The position numbers and the translations under genes are program-made. A DNA stretch of 40,578 nucleotides from a virus. The stretch covers positions 1 to 40,578 of IMG/VR virus record IMGVR_UViG_3300021343_000065; one strand, given 5' to 3'. This document shows positions 15,358 through 25,500 of this stretch, one piece after another. A model generated the notes under the pieces. That model was not told where the DNA came from, did no database searches, and saw only the letters and a program-made list of their open reading frames with translations. Every line of letters begins with the position of its first letter. Positions within the stretch are counted from its first letter, which is position 1.

Positions 15358-16356
15358 ATGAAAATTGGTAATTCTTATCTGCAACTCGCAGATTTGTACC
15401 GCCGTCAGGATGGCAATGGCCAGATTGCGGAGGTCATCGACATGCTGGCCGAGATCAACCCGATCTTGGAAGACTCAATGGCTATCGAGTGTAACAACGG
15501 CAACAGTCACCTGACGACTGTCCGCACCGGTATCCCCCAGGGTACCTGGCGCAAACTGTACCAGGGTGTACAGCCCAGCAAGTCCACCACCAAGCAGGTC
15601 GACGACACCACCGGTTGGCTGGAAGCCTACTCCGAGGTGGACGCCAAGCTGGTGCGCATGGCGGGCGCCGGCGGCAACGCGTTGCGCCTGGATGAGGCCG
15701 AGAGCTTTGTCGAGGGGATGTCCAACCAGATGGCCACCGCGATGTTCTACTCCGACGATGCCGCTAACCCCGAGCAGTTTATGGGCCTGGCGCCGCGCTT
15801 TAGCGCGTTGTCTGCGGAGAACGGCGGTCAGATTGTCGATGCCGGCGGTACCGGCGCGGACAATACCTCCATCTGGTTTGTGGTGTGGTCGCCCAAGACC
15901 TGCCACCTGTTGTACCCGGCGGGTTCGAAAGCGGGTATCCAGCGCGAAGACCTGGGTAAAACCACCAAGGAAATGTCGGACGGTTCGCTGTACGAAATTT
16001 ATCGCGAGCACTTCGAGTGGGATGTGGGCCTGTCTCTGCGCGACTGGCGTTATGTCTCCCGCATTGCCAACGTCGATGTCAGTGACATTGCGGCCAACGG
16101 TCAGTCCGGCGGCAAAGCGCTGGATGACTACATGATTGATGGTTACTACAAGCTGCGCCAGCGCCGCGTACGCAACGGCAAGGCGGCCATCTACGCCAAC
16201 ACCGAGGTGAAAACCGCCTTGCACAAACTGGCGAAGGACAAGGGCAATGTGAACTTGACCATCACCGAGTTTGAAGGCCAGGAGATTGTGAACTTCCTGG
16301 GTATTCCCATCCGTGAGTGTGACGCGCTGCTGAACACTGAGGCCCGCGTGGTCTAA
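15358..16356 (+). CDS. Major capsid protein
   Basis: A 332-residue protein with strong SD (AAGGAG, about 9 bases before ATG). It begins MKIGNSYLQLADLYRRQDG and contains IPQGTWRKLYQGVQPSKST, DEAESFVEGMSNQMA and EHFEWDVGLSLRDWRYVSRI, a set seen in major capsid proteins of BPP-1-like podoviruses; an HK97 fold is expected. It follows the scaffold and precedes the cement protein. A hairpin at 16375-16401 lies just after its stop and may stabilise the abundant mRNA. Confidence 0.92.
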   Translation: MKIGNSYLQLADLYRRQDGNGQIAEVIDMLAEINPILEDSMAIECNNGNSHLTTVRTGIPQGTWRKLYQGVQPSKSTTKQVDDTTGWLEAYSEVDAKLVRMAGAGGNALRLDEAESFVEGMSNQMATAMFYSDDAANPEQFMGLAPRFSALSAENGGQIVDAGGTGADNTSIWFVVWSPKTCHLLYPAGSKAGIQREDLGKTTKEMSDGSLYEIYREHFEWDVGLSLRDWRYVSRIANVDVSDIAANGQSGGKALDDYMIDGYYKLRQRRVRNGKAAIYANTEVKTALHKLAKDKGNVNLTITEFEGQEIVNFLGIPIRECDALLNTEARVV

Positions 16357-16374
16357 TCCACCTTAACCCGTTGA

Positions 16375-16401
16375 GGTGCCAGTGGTTGAGCTGCTGGCGC
16401 C
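16375..16401 (+). other. Hairpin between capsid and cement genes
   Basis: GGTGCCAG (16375-16382) pairs with CTGGCGCC (16394-16401), with one G-U wobble and an 11-base loop. No T-run follows, so it is more likely an mRNA stabiliser or partial attenuator than a full terminator. Confidence 0.5.
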
Positions 16402-16423
16402 TTGAGTCGAGGAGATAGAGAAA

Positions 16424-16819
16424 ATGATTTTAGATGCACAAGCGTTATTCAGTGATCAGCAGGCCATCACCGCCAACGCTGCCTCCACCAACTACATGGA
16501 TTTTTCCGTGGCGGCGGATCAGGGCAAGGGTGTGCCGATGCCGCTGTTGATTCAGGTCACTGAGGACTTTGACAACCTCACCGACCTGACGGTGGACCTG
16601 GAGGTGGATAACGACGAGGCCTTTGGTTCCGTCAAAAAAGTCAGCTCGGTGACGGTGGCGCTGGCCGACTTGAAAGCGGGCAAGCAGATTCCGCCCATGT
16701 ATATGCCCCAGGGCGTGGACGAGCGTTACTGCCGCCTGTACTACACGGTCAACGGTGCCGCACCCACCGCCGGCAAGATCACCGCCGGGGTTACCTGCGC
16801 TGTTCAAACCAACCGCTAA
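16424..16819 (+). CDS. Bbp16-like capsid cement protein
   Basis: A 131-residue beta-rich acidic protein starting MILDAQALFSDQQAIT, with MDFSVAADQGKGVP and RYCRLYYTVNGAAPTAGKIT. This matches the Bbp16-type cement/decoration protein of BPP-1-like phages, which binds the outer capsid lattice. It lies directly after the major capsid gene with GAGGAGA upstream. Confidence in family is good from motif and order; the cement role is established for the family and transferred here. Confidence 0.85.
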   Translation: MILDAQALFSDQQAITANAASTNYMDFSVAADQGKGVPMPLLIQVTEDFDNLTDLTVDLEVDNDEAFGSVKKVSSVTVALADLKAGKQIPPMYMPQGVDERYCRLYYTVNGAAPTAGKITAGVTCAVQTNR

Positions 16820-16854
16820 CGCGGTTATTCCATTCATTCGGTAACAGGTGACGC

Positions 16855-17034
16855 ATGAAAGTTATTGCCACAAAACGAGGTTACTACAAGGTCATTCGCG
16901 AGGAGGGCGAGGTCTTTGACTACGCGCCGGGGGATGACCTGAAAAAAGACGACAAGCTGCCCAGCTGGATGGTTCCGGTCCCGACCGAGGGCAAAGCCAA
17001 GCTCAAAGGGAAAGCGGATAAGGCGGACGCGTAA
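16855..17034 (+). CDS. Small phage protein (59 aa) after the cement gene
   Basis: A short gene encoding 59 residues: MKVIATKRGYYKVIREEGEV, then FDYAPGDDLKKDD, a WMVPV and a Lys-rich tail ending in TAA at 17032-17034. The pattern (K-G-YY-x-I-R-E-G, F-x-P) is the usual short protein near capsid genes that may bind a virion surface. CAGGTG is 5 bases before ATG. It is the last gene before an intrinsic terminator, so it closes the head operon. Confidence 0.8.
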   Translation: MKVIATKRGYYKVIREEGEVFDYAPGDDLKKDDKLPSWMVPVPTEGKAKLKGKADKADA

Positions 17035-17063
17035 CGGTCACGGCGAGCAAAGTGACAGCAGGG

Positions 17064-17092
17064 AAAAGGGGGCTTTACTGGCCTCCTTTTTT
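17064..17092 (+). terminator. Intrinsic terminator after the head genes
   Basis: AGGGGGC (17067-17073) pairs with GCCTCCT (17081-17087) around TTTACTG, with one G-U pair, followed by a T6 run (17087-17092); flanking A residues (17064-17066) can extend the stem. It separates head from tail genes and probably lowers tail gene expression relative to capsid. Confidence 0.85.
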
Positions 17093-17137
17093 CATGCCGA
17101 TAACGTTTCATTCAAATAACGGAGAAGACGCATCGCT

Positions 17138-17725
17138 ATGGGCGGCAAAGTGGATATCTGCAACCTGGCGCTGTCGGCGCTGGGTGAGCACAATTTTATT
17201 CAGAGTTTGATGGAAGGGTCGGCGCAGGCCAATCACTGCAAGCAACACTACGCCTCGGCGCTGGGGGCAACCCTCGAGGATTTTGATTGGCCGTTTGCGC
17301 GCAAGACGGCGGGCCTGGCCAAAACCGGCGAGCCGCCGATGGACTGGCAGTATCAATACGCCTATCCCGCCGATGGTTTGAAGTGTCGCAGTTTGGTCAC
17401 CGCAGATCGGCGCGAACGGAAACTGCCGTGGCAAATCGGACTCAATGAGGCCGGTACCGCCAAGGTGATTCACACCGACGTGGACAACGCGATCATGCGT
17501 TACACGCGGCGCCTGGAGGATGAGGCGCTGTTCCCGCCGTCGTTTGTCACCTCCTTCTCGATGCGCCTGGCCTGGGTGCTGGCGATGCCGATAACCCGCG
17601 AGCGCAAGATCATGGAGGCGATGTGGAAGTCCTACCTGCAGTCGCTGAGCCAGGCCAAAGCGATTGCCCGCAATGAAGGGGTGCGCGACCAGCCACAGGA
17701 TGCGGCATGGATCAGGGGGCGCTAA
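17138..17725 (+). CDS. Tail adaptor (tail tubular protein A-like)
   Basis: A 195-residue helical protein starting MGGKVDICNLALSALGEHNF. The xDICNxALxxLG start and the following WPFARK/QYAYPAD segments are typical of podovirus adaptor proteins (T7 gp11 / P22 gp4-type), which bind under the portal and join it to the nozzle. It begins after the terminator and its stop overlaps the nozzle start as TAATG. Confidence 0.88.
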   Translation: MGGKVDICNLALSALGEHNFIQSLMEGSAQANHCKQHYASALGATLEDFDWPFARKTAGLAKTGEPPMDWQYQYAYPADGLKCRSLVTADRRERKLPWQIGLNEAGTAKVIHTDVDNAIMRYTRRLEDEALFPPSFVTSFSMRLAWVLAMPITRERKIMEAMWKSYLQSLSQAKAIARNEGVRDQPQDAAWIRGR

Positions 17726-19899
17726 TGGGTATCGACTTAACACAGGCTACCTTTACCGCGGGAGAGCTGGCGCCCTCGTTGCACAAGCGGGCCGACCTGG
17801 CGCGCTACCGCGCCGGCCTCAAACTGTGCCAGAACTTTTTCATTCATCCCCACGGCGGCGTGTCGAACCGCACCGGCTATGAGTTCATTGTCGGGTGTCA
17901 GCACCCGAGCAAGCAAGCGCGCTTGATCCCGTTTAGCTTCAGCACCCAGGACACCTATATGCTGGAGTTTGGCCATTTGTACATGCGCGTGGTGCGCCAG
18001 GGCGGGCAGGTTTTGTTGCCCAGTGTGCCGGCGGATTATGACGGCGCCACCACCTACGCCATGGCGGACCATGTGGCGGTGGGCGGCAGTTATTACTATT
18101 CCCGCCAGGACAACAACACCGGCAATGCCCCTGGCGGCGCCTCCAGCCACTGGCACCGCTTGTCCGCTGATGTGGTGGAAATCCCCACCCCCTACACCGA
18201 AACCCAGCTGGCGCGCCTGGCGTTTGTGCAGTCGGCGGATATCATCACCCTGGTTCACCCCGAGCACCCGGTCAAGGAGTTGTCGCGTCTGGATCACCAC
18301 CAGTGGAAACTGGAGGATGTGAGTTTTAGCCCGCAAATCGCCACCCCCACCGGTCTCGATGTCACCAAGACCGGTACCGGCTCGGGGCGCGATTACAAGT
18401 ACAAGGTGACCGCAGTGGCAGCGGAAACCCTGGAGGAGTCGCTGCCCTCGGCGGAGACGTCCAAAAACCACACCAAGAGCCTGGACCAGGACAACTACAA
18501 CACGGTGACCTGGAACGCGGTGGCCGGCGCGGAAAAGTACTATGTGTACAAGGAGGAGAACGGGCTGTTTGGCTTTATCGGTATCACCGAGAGCACCAGC
18601 TTCCAGGATGACGGTTACAAGCCCGACCTCAGCGACACGCCCCCGCAGGACCGCAACCCCTTTGTCGGTGCCGGCAACTACCCCTCGACCGTGACTTATT
18701 ACGAGCAGCGCCTGGTCCTGGCGGCCACCCGCAATGACCCTGAGGCGATCTGGTTCAGCAAAACCGGCAATTTTCACAACATGAGTGTGTCGTCGCCGGC
18801 GAAAGACGATGACGCCATTACCGTGCGCCTGAACGCGGCCCAGGTTAACGAGGTGCGCCACCTGGTGCCCTTGTCTGACTTGGTGGCGTTGACCTCCGGT
18901 GCGGAATGGAAGATTACCTCGGGTGACCAGGCTTTTGCCTTTCCCAACATGAAGCGCAAACCCCAGGGGTTTCGCGGCAGCGCCAACCTGGAACCGCTGT
19001 TGATCGGCAACACGGTGCTCCACGTTACCCCTAAACAGTCCACGGTGCGCGACCTGTCCTACGCCCTGGAAAGCGACGGTTACGCGGGCCGCGATCTGTC
19101 GGTGATGTCGCGCCACCTGTTTGAGGGGTACTCGCTGGTGTCCTGGGCGTTTGCCGAGGAGCCCGACTCCATTGTCTGGGCGGTGCGCAGTGACGGTGTG
19201 TTGCTCGGTTTTACCTACATGCGCGAGCACGAGGTCTGGGGTTGGCACCAGCACCACACCGACGGCAAGGTGGAGGACGTGTGCGTGGTCAGTGAAGGCG
19301 ATGTCGATGCGGTCTACCTGGTGGTGAATCGCACCATTAACGGCAGCGAGCGGCGTTACATTGAGCGCCTGCGCAAGCGCGACTTTGCCGCGGTGGAGGA
19401 CTGCTTCTTTGTCGATAGCGGCTTGACCTATGACGGCGCCGCCACCGATTCGCTGAGCGGCCTGGAGCACCTGGAAGGCAAAACCCTGGTGGCACTGTGT
19501 GATGGGCATGTGGTGCGCAACCTGACGGTATCCGCTGGCGCGGTGAGCCTGCCCAGGGCCTACGCCAAGATCCATATCGGTTTGCCGTACCAAGCCAACC
19601 TGGAAACCCTGGAGCCACCGCTGGAGCAGGGCACGGTGAAGAAAAAGTCGGTCCCCAGGGTGACTGTCGCTGTCAGTCAATCCCGCGCCATCAAAGCCGG
19701 TCCCGACCAGGCCAACCTGGTGGAAGCCAAGCAGCGTTCGAACGAGCTATGGGGCGCGCCGATTGCCTTGCGCGACGGTGACTTCGAGGTGCCGATACCG
19801 GCGAGCTGGCAAAACAAGGGCTCGGTGTATTTGCGCCAGGATGACCCGCTGCCGTTGAGTATTTTGGCGGTCACACCGGAGGTGGTGGTCGGTGGATAA
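17725..19899 (+). CDS. Tail nozzle (tail tubular protein B-like)
   Basis: A 724-residue beta-rich protein starting MGIDLTQATFTAGELAPSL, with HKRADLARYRAGLKLCQNFF and HPHGGVSNRTGYEFIVG, the hallmark beginning of large podovirus nozzle proteins. A fibronectin-like insertion (about residues 205-310, with TYKVTAV-type strands) is visible. The remainder resembles beta-propeller repeats. ATG 17725 is chosen over an in-frame Met six codons upstream because of the TAATG overlap. It forms the tail tip channel below the adaptor. Confidence 0.9.
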   Translation: MGIDLTQATFTAGELAPSLHKRADLARYRAGLKLCQNFFIHPHGGVSNRTGYEFIVGCQHPSKQARLIPFSFSTQDTYMLEFGHLYMRVVRQGGQVLLPSVPADYDGATTYAMADHVAVGGSYYYSRQDNNTGNAPGGASSHWHRLSADVVEIPTPYTETQLARLAFVQSADIITLVHPEHPVKELSRLDHHQWKLEDVSFSPQIATPTGLDVTKTGTGSGRDYKYKVTAVAAETLEESLPSAETSKNHTKSLDQDNYNTVTWNAVAGAEKYYVYKEENGLFGFIGITESTSFQDDGYKPDLSDTPPQDRNPFVGAGNYPSTVTYYEQRLVLAATRNDPEAIWFSKTGNFHNMSVSSPAKDDDAITVRLNAAQVNEVRHLVPLSDLVALTSGAEWKITSGDQAFAFPNMKRKPQGFRGSANLEPLLIGNTVLHVTPKQSTVRDLSYALESDGYAGRDLSVMSRHLFEGYSLVSWAFAEEPDSIVWAVRSDGVLLGFTYMREHEVWGWHQHHTDGKVEDVCVVSEGDVDAVYLVVNRTINGSERRYIERLRKRDFAAVEDCFFVDSGLTYDGAATDSLSGLEHLEGKTLVALCDGHVVRNLTVSAGAVSLPRAYAKIHIGLPYQANLETLEPPLEQGTVKKKSVPRVTVAVSQSRAIKAGPDQANLVEAKQRSNELWGAPIALRDGDFEVPIPASWQNKGSVYLRQDDPLPLSILAVTPEVVVGG

Positions 19900-20359
19900 G
19901 GTCACCATAGCACCGGTGACCCCGGCGGATGTGGCGGAGTTGTTCGCCCATATTCGCCCGGTGGATCTGCAGGAGATTGCGGCCACCAGCTCACTGCCGC
20001 CGTTAGCGGCGCTGGTTAATAGCGTGCGCTTGTCCACCTATGCCTGGTCGGCGCGCATCAATGACCAGTTGCTGTGTGTGTTTGGCGTGGCGCCGGTGTC
20101 GGTGATCGCCGGTGTCGGAGCGCCCTGGTTGATCGGTACCGAGGCCATGGACGTGCGGCGCCATCGCTTGATTTTTGCCCGGCGCTGTGCGGCCCAGTTG
20201 CGACGGATGCAGGCGACCTTTCCCACCTTGAGAAACTACGCGGATGCGCGCAACCAGGTAACCCTGCGGTGGTTGTCCTGGTTGGGTTTTGAGATCCAGC
20301 CCGCCATCGTTTTTGGCGCCCAGGGCCGACTGTTTCATCCCTTTGAATTGAGGAGGTAG
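19892..20359 (+). CDS. T7 gp13-like virion assembly protein (GNAT-like)
   Basis: A 155-residue protein with GTG start and GGAGG about 9 bases upstream, overlapping the nozzle gene by 8 bases. It reads like the T7 gp13-type family: an N-terminal MDKVTIAPVTPADVAELFAH, a central GAPWLIGTEAMDVRRHRLIF, and RNYADARNQVTLRWLSWLGF, which is the acetyltransferase-like end motif. In T7, gp13 is needed for assembly of the internal core. No catalytic claim is made. Its position before gp14- and gp15-like genes supports the call. Confidence 0.83.
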   Translation: MDKVTIAPVTPADVAELFAHIRPVDLQEIAATSSLPPLAALVNSVRLSTYAWSARINDQLLCVFGVAPVSVIAGVGAPWLIGTEAMDVRRHRLIFARRCAAQLRRMQATFPTLRNYADARNQVTLRWLSWLGFEIQPAIVFGAQGRLFHPFELRR

Positions 20360-20361
20360 TA

Positions 20362-20838
20362 ATGTGTGTAGCCGCTCCGGTCGTCGCCATGGCAGCGACG
20401 GTGTTATCCGTCGGCATGGATGCCTATAGCAAGAACCAGCAGGGCAAGTACCAGCAGGGCGTGGCCAAGTACAACCAGCGCCTGTCGGAGATCCAGGCCG
20501 CCGACACACTGTTGCGCGGGCGCGAAGCCGCGGACAACCACCGCAAAGAGGTGAATCGCCTGGCCGGTACCCAGCGCGCCGCTATCGCCGCCTCCGGCTT
20601 TGATGTCGGTTACGGCTCGGCGTTTGAAACGGTCCAGGACACCTACACCCTGGGCGAAGAGGATGCCATCAAGATTGAAGATAACGCGGAGAAAACCGCG
20701 CAAAGCCATCGCCAGCAGGCGTCCCTCGATGGCCTCCAGGGCGATAACGCCTACGCCGCCGGTGTCAGTGGCGCGGGCACGTCCTTGCTCGCGGGCGCCG
20801 GTTCTGTCGCCAGTAAGTGGTACCAGTACAGGAGATAA
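20362..20838 (+). CDS. T7 gp14-like internal virion protein
   Basis: A 158-residue protein: MCVAAPVVAMAATVLSVGMDA is hydrophobic and may insert in membrane; a Gln/Lys-rich helix (KNQQGKYQQGVAKYNQR) and an AASGFDVGYGSAFE turn follow; the end is Gly/Ala-rich (AGVSGAGTSLLAGAGS). This is the T7 gp14-like pattern: core protein ejected into the outer membrane to begin the DNA channel. GAGGAGGTAGTA precedes the ATG. Confidence 0.83.
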   Translation: MCVAAPVVAMAATVLSVGMDAYSKNQQGKYQQGVAKYNQRLSEIQAADTLLRGREAADNHRKEVNRLAGTQRAAIAASGFDVGYGSAFETVQDTYTLGEEDAIKIEDNAEKTAQSHRQQASLDGLQGDNAYAAGVSGAGTSLLAGAGSVASKWYQYRR

Positions 20839-20840
20839 CC

Positions 20841-22556
20841 ATGCCCACGGTTCCGATTTACCAGGACGGTGGTGTCGTCACCACTGCGGTCCAGTCACCC
20901 AGGGCGAGCGGCGCGCTGCCACAAGGGGCTTACGGGGCTGACCTGGCCCGCGGTCTCAATGCCTTGGGCAACGTCGGTCACGAGATCGCGCTCGATCAAA
21001 AAAAGCTGGATGATGAGACCAAGGTCAAGGAGCGTGAAGTCGCCTATACCCGAGAGGTCCGAGACTTGCTCTACAACCCAGAGACCGGCTTTTACAACCT
21101 CAACGGGAAGCATGCCGTAGAGAGTCGCGCCGAGGTGAAGGAGAAACTGGAGAGCTTGCGCAGCAGTTATGCCGGCATGGCCGAGAATAACGCGCAAAAG
21201 CGCCTGTTCAATCACGCGCTTAACCTGCGCCATGAAAAAATGCTCGGCAGTATTGACTCTTTTGTCAGTCGCGAGCGCGAGTCCTGGCAGTTGGAGACGG
21301 CCAAGGCCCGAGCGGCGGAGCAGATGAGCCTGGCCCTGGACAATATCAACGACCCCAAAGCGCTGAAGCAATCCCTGGCCACCGGCCTGGCAGAGATCCA
21401 GGCCCAGGCGCGTCTCGCTGGTCTCTCTCCGGAAAGCGCGCAGCTGGCGGCGGCGCAATACCAGGACCGCTTTCACGCGGCCATTATCAGCTCCCTGATC
21501 ACCAATGACCGCGGCGCGGAGGCCGAGACTTACCTGGTCGCCAATGCCGACAACATCACCTCTGCAGCCAGGGACAAACTCAAAAAGGCCACCGAGCAGG
21601 CCGGTCGGCTCGGGCGCGTGCAAGCCCAGACCGACACCATTGTCGCCGGCGGTGGCTCGCTGTCGGAGATGCTGAGCCAGGCGCGAGCGATAGACGACCC
21701 CAAGGTGCGCAAGGATGTGGTCAGTGCGGTAAAGCTGCGCTTTAACGAGCAGCAAACCATTCGCAAATTCAACGAGCAGGAAACCCGCTTGAATGCGGTG
21801 CGCCATGTGTTGCAAGGGGGGGACCCCGACGCCATCAGCTTTGATGACCAGGCGACCTTGGGGCTGTCCACCATGAGTGGCCTGCGCAGCTACGCGGCCA
21901 AACTCGCCTCTGGGGAATTTGAGCCCGCCGATAACAAGCGCTACCTGGCATGGAAAAACCAGGCACTGCGGCCCGAGACCCGGCAGAACTTCCTCGACAT
22001 GAACTTCCTGGAGGATGGCGAATACCAGCGCCTGGGGACGCGCAACGTCGAGAAGTTAATTGCGTTACAGCAGAGCATGTTAAATGCCGAGGCGGCCAAG
22101 GACGCGGCGCTGCAAGCGAAAATCAACAAGTCCCAGAAAGCACAGCAGGACGCCTTCAGCAAGATGCTCGCCGGCAGTGTGTCACAAGCGCAGAAGCTCG
22201 GTGGCAAGATCCTTAGCGATATGAAACTGGACAAGGACTCCGAGGAGGCAATTGCCTTTCAGGTGGCGCTGGAGGAGGCGATCCACGAGCAGCGCCTGGC
22301 CACCGGTGAGGACCTGACACAAACCGAAATGAACGATCTCGCCCAAAGCCTACTGCAAGAGGTGGTGATCCAGGAGGGGCTGTTCAGTGACACCACCGCC
22401 CTGGTTCAAGACCTGCCGCGACCGGCGGGGGCCACCGCCTATGACATGGCGCGCATGGCGCAGATCCTGGAGCGCAGCAACAAACCACTGACAGAGGAGT
22501 CATTTGGCAAATTGTGGTCCGTGATTGAACAAGCAAAGAAACATCGGGGTGAGTAA
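20841..22556 (+). CDS. Internal virion core protein (gp15-like)
   Basis: A 571-residue, mostly helical protein starting MPTVPIYQDGGVVTTAV. Long heptad-rich segments run through the protein (for example QKKLDDETKVKEREVAYTR and AQTDTIVAGGGSLSEML). No enzyme motif is visible. Place and length between gp14-like and the giant ejection protein fit an internal core protein like T7 gp15, which crosses the periplasm. ATG 20841 has AGGAGATAACC upstream; an earlier in-frame start overlaps the previous gene and is weaker. Its stop overlaps the next ATG as TAATG. Confidence 0.82.
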   Translation: MPTVPIYQDGGVVTTAVQSPRASGALPQGAYGADLARGLNALGNVGHEIALDQKKLDDETKVKEREVAYTREVRDLLYNPETGFYNLNGKHAVESRAEVKEKLESLRSSYAGMAENNAQKRLFNHALNLRHEKMLGSIDSFVSRERESWQLETAKARAAEQMSLALDNINDPKALKQSLATGLAEIQAQARLAGLSPESAQLAAAQYQDRFHAAIISSLITNDRGAEAETYLVANADNITSAARDKLKKATEQAGRLGRVQAQTDTIVAGGGSLSEMLSQARAIDDPKVRKDVVSAVKLRFNEQQTIRKFNEQETRLNAVRHVLQGGDPDAISFDDQATLGLSTMSGLRSYAAKLASGEFEPADNKRYLAWKNQALRPETRQNFLDMNFLEDGEYQRLGTRNVEKLIALQQSMLNAEAAKDAALQAKINKSQKAQQDAFSKMLAGSVSQAQKLGGKILSDMKLDKDSEEAIAFQVALEEAIHEQRLATGEDLTQTEMNDLAQSLLQEVVIQEGLFSDTTALVQDLPRPAGATAYDMARMAQILERSNKPLTEESFGKLWSVIEQAKKHRGE

Positions 22557-25500
22557 TGCCGACTGAGTTAGACCCGTTTGAAACCATGGCCGATGAATTT
22601 CTGCAATCCACTGAAGCGCAAGTCATCACCGACACGACACCCGAGGAGGTTGATCCCTTCGAGCAGATGGCCACGCAATTCGTACGTGAGGAGGAAAACC
22701 AGCTCAAGGCCAATGTGTATACCGGCATGGAGGCGCAGCCCGACAACCACGCCAAGGCGCTGAAGCTGTCTACTCGCGTGGGTTTACCTTCGGCGTATGT
22801 GCTGGAGAATATGCCGGCGGTGGAGCGCCAGGACATCTACGCGCAGATCGACTTTGCCAAGCTGTTGAGCGAGAACAAAGCAGTGGCGCAATACCTGGGT
22901 GTACCGGACAACGCCAAGATTTCCCACGACGATATCGAAGGCCTGTCTGCCATTGAGAATATGTTGCGCGGTGGCGGCGAGCGCATGAGAACCTTGGGTT
23001 CCAACCTGATCCAGTTTATAGCCAATACCGCCGATGCGGGTGAGGATGTGCTCGCGGATTTGACCGGGATTAACCCTGGAGTCTACTGGGATGATGACGG
23101 TCTCCACTGGAGTTGGAATCTGCCCACGGGTTCTGACACTAGCCTGGCGGCAGCGCTGCGTGATGGGGCCGAGGTGAACGCGGGCGACCTGGGCTACCAG
23201 CAGAACTTTACCTGGGAACGGCTGAAGGGCGATCTGACGGTCAAGAATTTGGCTGGCTATATCGTAGAGCAGGGCGTTCAGTCTGTGCCGGATATGGTGG
23301 CCGCATTGATGACCTTACCGGCCTATATCGCCTCGCGCACCGAGGAAATTGCTGAGACCCGCGTAGAGAATGACAATCGTGAGCGTGTTAGCGGCAGCGA
23401 CCTGTCGGTGTCTCTGATTCCCGCAGTATTCATCTCCGCACTCGAGCGTATCGGTGTTCAGGGGATTATCAATCCGGTCATTACCAAAGGTCTGACCTCT
23501 ACCGCGGGGCGCCGTATCCTCACTGCCGGGGCCAAAGAGGCGGCCACTGAATTTGTCCAGGAGAACATCGAATATGCCGCGGGCACGGTGGGCACAGCTA
23601 AGGGCTACGACCTTGCCGCGGGCCTTGACCAAGGCTTCGCCGGCGCGGTCGCTGGCGGCGGCATGGGGGCTGGCGGCAGAACCCTAATTGAAGGGGCCAA
23701 CGCAGTGGCCGCACTTCGGCATCGCGAGCAGTTGCGCGAGCTGGGCGAGGCCGTGCGCCAGTCGAAAACCTTCGAGCGCCACAAGGATAAGCTGGTGGAG
23801 TTTATGCAATCGGTGGACGATGGCAATGTGTTCCTGGATGCCGGTACCGCTCGCACCTTCTTCCAGGCCAACGGTGAAGACCCGGATGCGGTATTCGAAG
23901 CCCTGGGTGTCACTGAGCAGGTAAGCCAGGCGGAGGAGCGCGGCGCGGATATCGCCATTCCTTCGGCCAAATTGATGGGCATGGCGGACCAGCCCTGGTT
24001 TGACGATATCTTGATGGATGTGCGCCAGGACCCCGGTCAGATGACCGCACGCGAGGCGGAGCTGGCCAGGACCCAGTTGGCCGAGCAGTGGGAAGCGGAA
24101 GCTGATCGGGTGCTGGAGCAGCAGGCGGAGAATAACGCCTTCCAGGAATCGGCTTACCAGGTGCGCCAGTCGGTGTATGACAACCTGGTGGAAACCCAGC
24201 GCTTTGACGACACCACGGCGGATGCCTACGCCAGCCTGTGGGAATCGTTCTTTGTCGCCATGGCCGACCGCTCCGGCACGTTGCCCCATGAGCTGTTTGC
24301 CCAGTACTACGCCACCACGACCACCCCAGACCAACAGTTCCAGGATCTGGTGGGCGGTGTTCGCAGTGTGCAACGCGGGGAGTACCCCAAACAGCGCGAG
24401 ATCTTCGGGGCGTCACTGGCCGAGTGGCTGGCGGATCGCGGCGGTGTGCGCGATGACGGCGGCGAGCTGGCGGCCATGGACCTGGAGCTGTGGCACCACG
24501 GCAAACCGGGACAGCGGCGGCTGGTGAGCGAGGAGGGCGATACCCTGGACGGTGCGGCCCAGGCGGCACAAGAGGCCGGTTACCTGACGGTACCCTATGA
24601 AGAGGTGACCCCGCGCCACCTGCTGGATGCGCTCAACGCGGAGATGGCAGGCGACCCGACCTACAGCGAAGCCAACCTCAATCTGGATCTTCTAAACCGC
24701 CAGGATTGGCTAGAAAGCATCGCTCGTGAAATGGAGTCGATGGAGGAGTTGGCCGAGAATGCCGACCCAACGGATATTGCCTTAGCTCTGAGTGAGAGCG
24801 ATGGCTCCGCCTTGTTTCAATCGGGTGTGCCCAAGGCCAACGATCATGTGAAGGCGCGGGTGGAGACGGACTTTGAGGCCCTGGCGTCAGAAGATTTGAT
24901 TGCCCGGGTGAGCGAGCACGAGGGCACGGCCTGGGCGCGGGAAGTGAAAAAAGGCGTGATCTACCGCGATGAGATCGTGCGGGTGGCCGAGGGCGAGCTC
25001 GCCGCAGTGGATGCGGTGGCGCTGCAAAACTCCGGCAAGCTGGCCCGCCTCCTCGAGGAGAAAGGCTGGGAGGGCGCCTGGGAATACCTAGCCCAGGGCG
25101 ATGTTATTGGCAGTGCGGCCAAACCGGTTCATGCGGTGAACTCCTCGCTGCAGAACTGTCGCCCCTCCAAGGACTGCGCCAAGTACTGTTACGCCTGTAA
25201 GGGCCGCCACGCTTACCCGGCCTCGAAAACCAAGGCCGAGCTGGTGGACTTGATGGCCGAGCGCGACCCAGATCGCCTGGGCGATATGATCGCTAAAAGC
25301 TTTAGATCTCCAGACCGGGCTGGCCTGCACTGGCGCGATACGGCGCTGCGCCTGTTTGATATCGGTGATGGCACACCGGCCTGGAACCGGGTGATTGATC
25401 GACTTAATGCCAAGGGTATCCGTACCCACGTCTTCTCGAAAAACCCCGAGTTTTTGGCGAACATGGACGAGCGCAATGTGCGTCTGTTGTCACTGGACAA

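Noticed and set aside
17737-19680. 647-codon minus-strand open frame across the nozzle gene
   Set aside because: Its composition (many H, R, V, G) is that of a shadow of high-GC codons; the plus-strand product is a clear phage protein and no SD or family is seen.
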